Notes under the pieces: model-generated
What the model saw: only the letters and a program-made list of their open reading frames with translations
The model's database searches: none
What the model was told of the DNA's origin: nothing
Assembly: GCA_011319805.1 (NCBI GenBank)
Contig: SJRY01000310.1
Span: forward strand, 19,748-83,747
Reading direction: 5' to 3'
DNA from: Macrocybe gigantea
Lineage: Eukaryota; Basidiomycota; Agaricomycetes; Agaricales; Callistosporiaceae
Length of the DNA stretch: 64,000 nt
Shown here: positions 24,601 to 35,222 of the stretch, piece by piece
Position numbering within the stretch: position 1 is the first letter of the stretch
How the letters are laid out: each line of letters starts with the position of its first letter
Position numbers and translations under genes: made by a program

Positions 24601-25567
24601 AGTTACTTGGCCGAGACGAGGACTCGGTCAAGGCTTATCGTGCATCGCTGGATCAAACACTTACCCAGTGTTCGACCCAGCATGATTGCTCTTATGTGAG
24701 TAGTGATGGCTCCGTGCCTGCGAAAGCAGAAGTGCCATTTAAGCAGTCTGTGTCAGCTTCGCGTGTTTATCGCGAGGGCAGGCTGGTTTCGAAATTCGTC
24801 AGCCTGTTGGCAAATCAACGAGCGATGATGCCGAGCTTATTGGATTGCGAATGGCAATCCAAAAGGCTATCACACAAGATGGAGTTGACTCCATCGTGTG
24901 CTTTCTGGATTCGATGAATGCGATTAATCGCATCATCGATTGCAATCCCCACTCTGTGCAGTCGCATTCTATTGCACTTTGTAGATCATTGAAAGCTTGG
25001 CTCTCAGAGTCCGAGCAGCGCCGGATTGAATTCTGGCACGTCCCTTCCAAATGGAAGTGGGCAATACAAGTCGAGGCTCACGAGTTCGCTCGAAGCCTGA
25101 ACGTTCCTCTGGGCTTCATCCCCTTTATACCACCGATGGCCTTCGAAGGGAGGCAGATGATGATATGCATAGCACTTGGTTCCAGAATTCTGGGAACAAG
25201 AAATATATTGGTGCTTCCACTTTTCGTTTTCACGAAGCAGGAAAGCCAAATTCCTATGAACGCCCCTCTCGGAAGAGAATGGGCTTCATGAAGTTAGTGA
25301 CAGATAATGAGCTTTACGCTCGCTGCTCACGTCTTGCATGCGGCCACGCTCCGATCAATGCGTATCGGGCACGGTTTAATTTTGTCGAGAGCGATTTATG
25401 CTCTTGCGGACGAGGGGCTGAGGACTCCGTCCACGTCATGACTCAGTGCCGTAACTGGCACAGACCAACCGAACGCCAGTTTGACGCCTTTGTGCGTCAC
25501 TGGTTCATTAAGTACCTGACATCTAATAAGGCTGCAGGCTTTCATTCCGGATCCAGGCGGCGGGTGA
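21668..25567 (+). pseudogene. LINE G ORF2 (endonuclease, RT, RNase H), broken
   Basis: Expected product is about 1,300 aa. The N terminus MSVSSGSAASAVVPGSRGRS is followed by the endonuclease (RIFSQNVN, FFQEPAWN, FLANAYSD, GGDFNC, SDHVPL), the reverse transcriptase (SVIAFDVAQYFPSLNH, GQGSALSPVLS, FVDDGL), RNase H (SSDGS, FLDSMNAI) and CSCGRGAEDSVHVMTQC. Breaks include frame changes near 21940, 22036, 22240, 23706, 24790, 25110 and 25536, and TGA at 23315-23317 after VEKMLA. That TGA is also present in I and J. The protein would nick DNA and reverse transcribe LINE RNA at the nick. Confidence 0.9.
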
Positions 25568-25964
25568 CTGCCGTTCTGTAGCGGAGATCGTCCGGGGCAA
25601 CCTGGACAATCTTAAAACAGTTGGGTCAGTGACCGAAGCACTGACCAAGCGGTATGCGAATCGCAAACTCTGCAACAGCATTGTTATAGGTCCTTTTGGA
25701 CCTTTTACGTGGAATTGACCACAGCCGGCCCTCTGGGGTTGGGGGACAGTGCTCGAGCGAGTGAGTATGCGTGAGCTCGAGTCCCATAGCTCGAGCGCGG
25801 GCACGAGAGAACAGGGCAGTGCAGCCCTCTATGTATCTCCCTTCAGTCTGGTTTGCCTCGGACTAGTCATATTTATAGTAGGTACCTTGGTGTATTTACA
25901 AGCGGACTGCCACTGTGCACCGCTATATAAATTGTTGAATTAAAAAAAAAAAAAAAAAAAAAAG

Positions 25965-26071
25965 ATCCCCTGCTCCACCCCCAGCTCACTCTGGAGACAG
26001 GAGCCTCCTCTTTCAAGGTGGCGACGGCCTTATGGACACTGACGACACTGGCCCTTCTAACACTGGCGGGT
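25965..26071 (+). pseudogene. ORF1 N-terminal fragment, inverted duplicate of 28761-28867
   Basis: This encodes the SPAPPPAHSGDRSLLFQGGDGLMDTDDTGPSNTGG part of ORF1 on the plus strand, just after the poly(A) of G. It is the reverse complement of the sequence adjoining the poly(T) of I, with at most one or two differences. At 26072 the sequence switches to minus-strand ORF2 of H, with GTCT shared by both sides of the join. It therefore marks the break of an inverted duplication. Confidence 0.8.
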
Positions 26072-27098
26072 CTCAGAGCAGTGCTGGTTCCACCAACCTT
26101 TGCTCCATTTGAAAGCTTGCATTCCTTAGAATGAAGGTTCCAAGCTCAGTCAATAGCCTTCGAGAGTGTTAGCAAGACACTTTCGAGGTCATTGTTAGTC
26201 TCGATAGGGACTATGTCCATCCCGAGAAGATCAGCAGCAATGTCAGAGATAAACTCTGGCACACTATCTTTGCTTAGCGTTCGATGCCGGACAGATAAGT
26301 CAAGCAGGGGAACGTCCAATACAAGTGACAGCAGAGCATGGTCCGATGTCAACTTGAGCACATCAAGAATGCGAGGATGACAATCCACACTATCAATGGG
26401 GATGAACATCAAATCAATAACCGAGGGCCGGAGCTCGGGGTTATGTGAAATGAACGTCGGCCCAGGGTTACTGGATTCCGACCATTCTAGACCGAGATCA
26501 AGAGCTGCATTACACAGCATCTCTCCTCGAGAACGCTGCGAATTATGAACTCCATCCCAGAGTTCATAATGACAATTGAAGTCCCCTCCGAGGTAAATCA
26601 AGTTGGGGAAATCGGGATGCTCCGCACAATCATGCAGGAGACGGATGGCACTAGTGTCCACATCAGAATAGGCATTAGCGAGAAAGAGAGGCTCGCCAGG
26701 GGTGGCAAAGCTAACAATCATAAGATCGGGACTATCAACTAGGTCACGACGAAGGGATGGACGCAGGCGATGAAGCCTGTTATGTACATAGGCCATAACC
26801 CGAGGAGGATCCTCGAGAGATGATCAGCGGACAATGCAGGTCCAGTCTGGATGAGTGGGACCACCAATTACTACCTCACCCTCAACATTGTGGGCAGACA
26901 GAGCGTGTCTTATGAGATTCCAAGCAGGTTCTTGGAAAAACAGAATATCATAATCCCTCCCGAGAGTAGAGAGGAGCATGTCCATGTGTACATATTTTCT
27001 ATTTACATTTTGAGAGAAAATACGAAAAGAAGAAATCAATGAGCGTCCCTTTGAACCGGGACTACAGCCGAGGCTGCACTACCTGAGGAGACACTCAT
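26072..27098 (-). pseudogene. LINE H ORF2, endonuclease domain only, broken
   Basis: ORF2 starts at the ATGA overlap (27095-27098) and ends at 26072, just past the endonuclease, at WNQHCSE. FQEPAWN, YVHNRL, GGDFNC, the SHNPEL region and SDHALL are visible. TGA at 26824-26826 (complement) replaces CGA after TCIVR, the same change as in K. Beyond 26072 the sequence switches strand at the inverted-duplication join. Confidence 0.85.
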
Positions 27099-28867
27099 GA
27101 TGCGTCGGCCTCCGCATTACGCTGCGGGGAGGCATTAGGATGATTGTTACCTGATCGTTTGCAATCACGTACCAGCTTGTAGTGTTCCTTGATCCAATCT
27201 GGATCAAAGCGATTTTTCCAGAAGGGACACTTCCGGTCGTCAGTGGAGTGGTCTCGGCTGCAGCTGAGATACTTGGGAGGATGAGGACAGGGCTGGCCTG
27301 CAGGCGTAGCCTCACGAGGAGGGTTGGCCTTGGGTCGTGCCTTACAGCAGGATGCCAGGGTGTGGTGATGTTCTTTTCTGTGGGATTCCCCACAGAGCGG
27401 ACAGTGAAGGGACTGCTGGTTGCACTTAAGAGCTGAGTGCCCCCAGCGCCAACAATGTTCGCAGAGAGAAACTCCTGGCGAAGAAAGAGCGGCCTTGAAT
27501 CGGCAACGCCAGTTCCTGACCATGACGGTGCAATTGTCCAGAGCTTTAACGTTCTGGCCAGTTGACGTGTCTTCGATGTTGAACCAGACGGTTGCAGTAT
27601 CGGAATTTTAGAGTTGCGCATAACACGCGGAACTCCAATGAGAGTGATGAGATCCGAGAACGAAGAATCTCGGAGAATCTCATAAGCTTGTCGAGCAGTG
27701 ATAATACTGCCATCGGCGTTGAAGTAGGGCACGTCGAGCAGTTTCAAATAGGAAATGCTTGTCGGAATGGCGAGCTCGACAGTAGAGCCTGCCGGAGCAC
27801 AGCGGAGAGCAGCCTCGTGCAAAATGCTGAGGTTCTTTGGAGAAGCCACCCTCGTCATCAAGCAGGAGAACGAGGAGGCGGAGTGATCCTGGATGGATTC
27901 GCAGTGAATCCAGGACTTGCCAGTGGTCAACGCCCTATTAAGGGCATTCAGGAGAGCTCCAGCGGCAATGGAATCGTTGTCACCTGGGAAAGAGTAACTG
28001 ACCCGGACATTACGCCGGGACGGTCCATGAGAGGTAGACTTCGCCTTCTTCTTGGGCAGTCCCGATGGCTCCCCGGTTGCTTCCTTTTGCAAGGAGACAA
28101 TCTTCTCAGCAGGAAGGTGTGGAAAGGTTTTTGCCAGGGCTACAATAGCCTCAGCGGGAGTATTGGCCGGTTGGGCCAAGGCTTGTGCATAAGAGCGCTT
28201 GCCGGAAGATGGGCGAGTAGCCCTATTGACTGGGGGGGCGGTCCACGTCCAGGGGTCTGGGAACGGATCGCGCGCGAGGGGGTGGAGGAGGGCGGTTCGG
28301 TTCTGAGCTGGTCTCGGAGGGGAGCGCCCTGATTCGAACGAGAGTCCTCCGGTCACACAGTACCAGAAGGAGAGTGGTGAGTGGCAGGGTCAGCAAAGTG
28401 GGTCGACTTCCCGCGCGAGGGAAGGTGTGCGCTGACAATTTCCTGCAAGCACGCTCTGAGATGGTGTTGAGGTCCCTCGAGCATAGGGACAGAGAACATG
28501 TTAACATCGCCAGCGGTAGCAACAAGTGCTGCAATACCCTCAGCGATGGCGTACTGATAGCCTGCCGGGATGGAGACAGAGGCTTTACCAACTTTGAGGA
28601 TCCAGTCCTTGATGGCAGCGAGAGATTCAGTAGCGGCCTTCGCTTCACCGTGAAGAAACCGATGCCCTTCTGGAAAGATCGCTATCCCGATAGCATTGTC
28701 ATTGTAAGCTGCCTCAGTGGACAGCATCGACGGAGAGGGGGGCACAGTGGGTTCAGCAGACCTGCCAGTGTTAGAAGGGCCAGTGTCGTCAGTGTCCATA
28801 AGGCCGTCGCCACCTTGAAAGAGGAGGCTCCTGTCTCCAGAGTGAGCTGGGGGTGGAGCAGGGGATC
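27095..28867 (-). pseudogene. LINE H ORF1, interrupted at N terminus by I
   Basis: ORF1 runs from codons shortly before MDTDDTGPSN (28799) to TGA at 27095. The first about 35 codons and the 5' UTR are missing because I inserted at the GATCCCC site. The conserved N-terminal block spans 28353-28799. After a frameshift near 28350 the linker and central block run in a second frame, and after another near 27600 (a T missing in TTTTAGAG, compare K) the zinc knuckles run to the stop (27095-27523). Knuckle residues are intact: CEHCWRWGHSALKC, CPLCGESH and CSRDHSTDDRKC. Confidence 0.85.
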
Positions 28868-29265
28868 TTTTTTTTTTTTTTTTTTTTTTTTAATTCAACA
28901 ATTTATATAGCGGTGCACGGTGGCAGTCCGCTTGTAAATACACCAAGGTACCTACTATAAATACGACTAGTCCGAGGCAAACCAGACTGAAGGGAGATAC
29001 ATAGAGGGCTGCACTGCCCTGTTCTCTCGTGCCCGCGCTCGAGCTATGGGACTCGAGCTCACGCATACTCACTCGCTCGAGCACTGTCCCCCAACCCCAG
29101 AGGGCCGGCTGTGGTCAATTCCACGTAAAAGGTCCAAAAGGACCTATAACAATGCTGTTGCAGAGTTTGCGATTCGCATACCGCTTGGTCAGTGCTTCGG
29201 TCACTGACCCAACTGTTTTAAGATTGTCCAGGTTGCCCCGGACGATCTCCGCTACAGAACGGCAG

Positions 29266-32200
29266 TCACCCGCCGCCTGGATCCGGAATGAAAGCACCTG
29301 CAGCCTTATTAGATGTCAGGTACTTAATGAACCAGTGACGCACAAAGGCGTCAAACTGGCGTTCGGTTGGTCTGTGCCAGTTACGGCACTGAGTCATGAC
29401 GTGGACGGAGTCCTCAGCCCCTCGTCCGCAAGAGCATAAATCGCTCTCGACAAAATTAAACCGTGCCCGATACGCATTGATCGGAGCGTGGCCGCATGCA
29501 AGACGTGAGCAGCGAGCGTAAAGCTCATTATCTGTCACTAACTTCATGAAGCCCATTCTCTTCCGAGAGGGGCGTTCATAGGAATTTGGCTTTCCTGCTT
29601 CGTGAAAACGAAAAGTGGAAGCACCAATATATTTCTTGTTCCCAGAATTCTGGAACCAAGTGCTATGCATATCATCGTCTGCCTCCCTTCGAAGGCCATC
29701 GGTGGTATAAAGGGGATGAAGCCCCAGAGGAACGTTCAGGCTTCGAGCGAACTCGTGAGCCTCGACTTGTATTGCCCACTTCCATTTGGAAGGGACGTGC
29801 CAGAATTCAATCCGGCGCTGCTCGGACTCTGAGAGCCAAGCTTTCAATGATCTACAAAGTGCAATAGAATGCGACTGCACAGAGTGGGGATTGCAATCGA
29901 TGATGCGATTAATCGCATTCATCGAATCCAGAAAGCACACGATGGAGTCAACTCCATCTTGTGTGATAGCCTTTTGGATTGCCATTCGCAATCCAATAAG
30001 CTCGGCATCATCGCTCGTTGATTTGCCAACAGGCTGACGAATTTCGAACACCAGCCTGCCCTCGCGATAAACACGCGAAGCTGACACAGACTGCTTAAAT
30101 GGCACTTCTGCTTTCGCAGGCACGGAGCCATCACTACTCACATAAGAGCAATCATGCTGGGTCGAACACTGGGTAAGTGTTTGATCCAGCGATGCACGAT
30201 AAGCCTTGACCGAGTCCTCGTCTCGGCCAAGTAACTTATGAATCTCAAAGCGACTGTCAAACTCATCGACAAGCCCTGCCCGGGTTATTTGCATCCGCAA
30301 AATAATCCGTGGTTAGAAAGAGTGGTGGTTTCAGATCCACCAAATCCTTGAGTGGGGACTTAAGCGCAGCACGCTGTCTGTCTGACAAAGAAGCGAGATT
30401 TCTCACTTTAGATGGGTCGCCCCCAGACGAGGCGGGCGTACTAATTGACCTGAGAGCATGCCTCAGATTGGAATTGGCGAGGCGGGCAGAGGACCCGACC
30501 TTCAGCCTTTGGATGAACCCGCCGATGGGTTCGACGCAGGCCATTGTCTCAGCCGCACCCTCGGGAGTAGTGCGAAACTGTCCATTGATCCAGATGCAAG
30601 CTTTACGCTGCATCTGGCGTAGTTGTTTCAACAGTGCGACATTACGCATGCCATTGAAGTTCCATAATAAACAGCCGTACGTTGCGATGGGACGCGCGCA
30701 CGACAAGTAGAGAATGCGTTTCTGCTGAGGGGATAAGCCCCGAACAGAATTGCCCAACATCTGAAAGGCTCTGGCAGTAGTCAAGGCCTTCGTAGCATAG
30801 AATCGAACATGCTCCTTAAAAGAGAGGCGCGCGTCCAAAAAGAAACCAAGGTATCGCCAGACATCCTTGGGTCGAAGCGGGTATTGCCCGTAAATGGAGC
30901 AAAGCCCAAGTCAATAGACGGACGAGGGTCCATACTATTGCGCGAAAAGTGCTGTAGTTCAGTCTTGTTGTGTTCTACAACAAGGCCGAAGTCAGTGAAG
31001 AGGTTATGCACAGAGGCATAAGCCCTCTGCAGTTTCGGAACATTGTCCGATGTGGATCTGGACTGAGCGATGATCAGTCCGTCATCGACGAATGACATGA
31101 TTACTGGCATATCACCAGCTTTCTGGTAAGTTTCAGTACCGGTGCCAAGTAAAGCACTGACAATACTGGGGAGAGTGCAGAGCCTTGACCAACTCCCACG
31201 TCGGCCTCGAACTCTGGAGAGATGGCACTACGCCAGGCATAAGAAGTTTTGCGCCCAACGAGGTATGATTCAAAGAACTTTGACACCTGTGGTGCAAAGC
31301 CTCCGTGTTGAAGAATCTTCACCAACATACGATGGTTGAGTGAAGGAAAATACTGAGCGACATCGAAAGCGATGACACTCGTTTTAAATCCCTTAGACCA
31401 CCCCTGACGGATAATATGGGTAAGGAAGACCCCAGCATCCTCAGTTGAGTTCTGACGGATGCCGCCGAACTGCTTCGGATCGAAGACAGCAAATTTCGTC
31501 GCTTCGTACTGCATACGTCACGCTAGCATCTTCTCGACGAGCTTGCCGAGGGTATTCAAAAGCACAATCGGATGAAAGGCTTTCGGGGTATCATATGCAG
31601 GTTTGCCAGGTTTCGGAATGATCACTGACAAACTCTGCTTGAAGTAAGAGGGCCAGTGCCCCAAATCCAGACATGCGTTTGCAATGTTCAAGATGAATGC
31701 AGCTATGTGAGGAAATTTCACCAGCTGTTTGATGTGGCTCCACAGATGGTCTGGTCCTGGTGCAGACGTATTGCTACAGGGCTCTAAGGACTCTCGGAGC
31801 TCGGCAGCAGAGAACGGGACCCAGTCCCGTACTGGATGCGCTTCAAGATCATTGAGGCGATCCAAATTAACTGTGCGATCAGATGCAGCATTATAAGACT
31901 TATCAAGCGCATTCCAAAGCGCTTCGATAGAATTACAAGGCTGTCCCTGGAACGAGATAGCTTCATAGTCAGGTAGGGGTCTCTGCTTTGTCCATGCAGC
32001 TAAATCCCATGGACGACGAGACTTTTCTGCAACCTCCCTGATCCGTTGATCAAAGAAGGCGCGCTTAGCATCTTTGACAGCTCGCCGCCAGATGCGATGA
32101 TCTCTTTCAGACCGGGTTTGTCTGAAAGTATCAAGAGTCTCAGAGCAGTGTTGGTTCCACCAACCCTTGCTCCGTTTTGAGAGCTTGCATTCCCTAGAAT

Positions 32201-33167
32201 GGAGATTCCAAGCTCGATCAATGGCCTTTGATAGTGTCCACAAGACGCTCTCGAGGTCGTTATTAGTCTCGATAGGGACAATGTCCATTCCGAGAAGATC
32301 ACCGGCAATGTCGGATATAAACTCCGGTATGCTGTCCTTACTTAACGTTCATCGCTGGACGGATAGGTCTAGCAGAGGAACATCCAATACAAGTGACAAT
32401 GGGACATGGTCCGATGTCAGCTTGAGCGCATCAATCATGCGAGGATGGCAATCCCCACTATCAATAGGGATGAACATCAAGTCAATAACCGAGGGCCGAA
32501 GCTCGGGGTTATGTGAAATGAAAGTTGGCCCAGGGTTGCTAGGTTCCGACCATTCCAGACCGAGATCGAGAGCTGCATTACACAGCATCTCCCCTCGAGA
32601 CCGCTGTGAATTATGAACTCTATCCCAGAGTTCATAATGACAATTGAAATCCCCTCCGAGATAAACTAAGTTGGGGAAGTCGGGGCGCTCAGCACAATCA
32701 TGCAAAAGACGAATCGCACTAGCATCTACATCAGAGTAGGCATTAGCGAGAAAGAGTGGCTCGCCAGGGGTGGCGAAGCTAACAATCATAAGATCGCGAC
32801 TATCAACTAGGTCACGACGAAGGGATGGATGCAGGCGATGAAGCCTGTTATGTACATAGGCCATGACCCGAGGAGGGTCCTCAAGAGATGAGCGGTGAAC
32901 GATACAGGTCCAATCTGGATGAGTGGGACCACCGATTACTGCCTTGCCCTCGACGTTGAGGGCAGACAGAGCATGTCTTATGAGATTCCAAGCAGGTTCT
33001 TGGAAAAACAGAATATCATAATCCCTCCCGAGAGTAGAGAGGAGCATGTCCATGTGTACATATTTTCTATTTACATTCTGAGAGAAAATACGAAGAGATG
33101 AAATCAATGAGCGTCCCCTTGAACCAGGGACCACAGCCGAGGCTGCACTACCTGAGGAGACACTCAT
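29266..33167 (-). pseudogene. LINE I ORF2 (endonuclease, RT, RNase H), broken
   Basis: The expected length of about 1,300 codons is kept. The endonuclease block is open from 33167 to TGA 32349-32351 (272 codons). The reverse transcriptase runs on in the same frame to TGA 31518-31520, then continues from QYEATKF to FVDDGL with a frame change near 31130. RNase H and the CCHC motif occupy 29266-30300 in one open block (344 aa). Another frameshift near 30280 lies in GGCAGGGCTTGTC, where bases are lost relative to J. Both nonsense codons are CGA to TGA. Confidence 0.9.
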
Positions 33168-35026
33168 GATGCGTCGGCCTCCGCATTACGCTGCGGGGAG
33201 GCATTAGGATAATTGCTACCTGATCGTTTGCGATCACGTACCAGCTTATAATGTTCCTTGATCCAATCTGGATCAAAGTGATTTTTCCAGAAGGGACACT
33301 TCCGGTTGTCAGTGGAGTGGTCTCGGCCACAGCTGAGACACTTAGGAGGATGAGGGCAGGGCTGGCCCGCTGGAGTAGCCTCACGAGGAGGGTTAGCCTT
33401 GGGTTGAGCTTTGCAGCAAGACGCCAGGGTGCAATGGTGTTCCTTTCTGTGAGATTCCCCACAGATCGGGCAGTGAAGAGATTGCTGGTTGCACTTCAAT
33501 GCAGAGTGCCCCCGCCAGCAGCGTTCGCAAAGAGGAACTCCCGGCGAAGAGAGAGCGGCCTTGAATCGGCAACGCCAATTCCTGACCATAACTGTACAAT
33601 TGTCCAGAGCCTTTATGTTCTGGCCAGTTGACGTGTCTTCGATGTTGAACCAGACGGTTGCAGTATCGGAATTCTTGGAGTTGCGCATGACACGCGGTAC
33701 CCCAACGAGAGTAATGAGATCCGAGAAGGAGGAGTCTTGGAGAATCTCGTAAGCCTGCCGGGCAGTGATAATACTACCATCGGCATTGAAATAGGGAACG
33801 TCGAGCAGTTTCAAATAAGAAACGCTCGTCGGGATTGCGAGCTCGACAGTAGATCCTGCCGGAGCACAGCGGAGAGCGGCCTCACGCAAAATGCTGAGGT
33901 CCTTCGGAGAAGCCACCCTCGTCATCAAGCAAGAGAATGAGGAGGCGGAATGATCCTGGATAGATTCGCATCGAATCCAGGACTTACCAGTGGTCAATGC
34001 CCTATTAAGGGCATTAAGGAGAGCTCCGGCGGCAACAGAATCGTTGTCAGCCGGAAAAGAGTAACTGACCCGGACGTTACGACGGGACGGTCTGTGAGAG
34101 GTGGACTTCGCCTTCTTCTTAGGCGGTCCTGATGACTCCCCGGTTGCTTCCTTTTGCAAGGAAACAATCTTCTCAGCAGGGAGGTGTGGAAATGTTTTGG
34201 CCAGAGCTACGATAGCTTCGGCGGGAGTATTGGCCGGTTGGGCCAAGGCTTGCGCATAAGAGCGCTTGCCGGAAGATGGGCGAGTAGCCCTATTGACCGG
34301 GGGGGGCGGTCCACGTCCAGGAGTCCGGGATCGAGATCACGCGCGAGGGGGTGGAGGAGGGCGGTTAGGGTTCCGAGCCGGCCTCGGAGGGGGAGCGCCC
34401 TGATTCGAACGAGAGTCCTCCGGTCGCACAGTACCGGAAGGAGAGTGGTGAGTGGCAGGATCGGCAAAGCGGGTCGACTTCCCGTGACTAGGAAGGTGCA
34501 TGTTTACAATACTCTGCAAGCGCGCACCGAGTTGATGCTGAGGTCCCTCCAATGTAGGGACGGAAAACATGTTAACATCGCCAGCAGTAGCGACCAAGGC
34601 CGCAATACCCTCAGCGATGGCAAACTGGTAGCCCGCCGGAATGGAGACAGAGGCTTTGCCCACCTTAAGGATCCAATCCTTGAGGGCAGCGAGGGACTCG
34701 GTAGCGGCCTTCGCTTCACCGTGAAGGAACCGATGCCCTTCTGGAAAGATCGCTATCCTGATAGAATTGTCATTGTAAGCTGCCTCAGTGGACAGCATCG
34801 ACGGAGAAGGGGGCACAGTGGGTTCGGCAGACCCGCCAGTGTTAGAAGGGCCAGCGTTGTCGGTGTCCATAAGGCCATCGCCGCTTTGAAAGAGGAGGCT
34901 CTTGTCTCCAGAGCGAGCTGGGGGTGGAGCAGAGGATCGAGAAGGACCAGAGGAGGTCCGACCCGGGTGGGGATTTAGCGGTGGAGGTCCACCGCCGCTG
35001 ACAATGTTGAGCGGATCGTCACTCAT
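33164..35026 (-). pseudogene. LINE I ORF1 (gag-like), one nonsense codon only
   Basis: This is the best preserved ORF1 together with that of K: start MSDDPLNIVSGGGPPPLN at 35026, stop at 33164, 620 codons, one continuous frame. The only break is TGA at 34337-34339 (complement), where sister copies read CGA in RARSRSRTPGRG. J has the same TGA. A 3-base loss shortens the first zinc knuckle to CERCWRGHSALKC, which alters the CX2CX4HX4C spacing and may weaken zinc binding. The other two knuckles are normal. Confidence 0.9.
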
Positions 35027-35222
35027 CGAAGAACTCTAATAAATCGGTGGATTTTCAGCCGATTTTCGCGATTTTAGAAACGGGGAGTGCTCAAGGATAT
35101 AGGTATCCGGATCTGCAACCTGATCGAAGATCGTCCCAAGTGTCGTCACCGTAGAACAAGGAGTGCGATTTGTGAGAGTTATTTACAGTTGTTTACAAGT
35201 GGGAGTTGTGGAAAGAGAAGCG

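Larger units (their letters stand above)
19619..25964 (+). mobile_element. LINE copy G, full-length structure (6.35 kb)
   Basis: G runs from the exact family 5' terminus CGCTTCTCTTTCC at 19619 to a 23-nt A run at 25942-25964 without large deletion. Parts are the 5' UTR (19619-19814), ORF1 (19815-21671), ORF2 (21668-25567) and 3' UTR (25568-25941). It gives the reference layout of the family. The 5' flank is the F 3' UTR, while the 3' flank starts GATCCCCTGCTCC, part of a LINE ORF1. No duplication links these two flanks, but the 5' flank matches the 3' flank of M (37747) in 14 of 16 bases. Confidence 0.92.
28868..35222 (-). mobile_element. LINE copy I, full-length structure, inverted relative of G
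   Basis: I runs on the minus strand from CGCTTCTCTTTCC at 35222 to a 24-nt A run (T run 28868-28891). It pairs with G as a 6.45-kb inverted repeat around H. It shares with G the TGAATT variant before the poly(A), the CGA-to-TGA after VEKMLA and a base loss near the KLYQKAG codons. It shares with J a second TGA (32349) that G lacks. The 5' flank (from 35223) is M and the 3' flank is H, with no shared target duplication. Confidence 0.92.
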
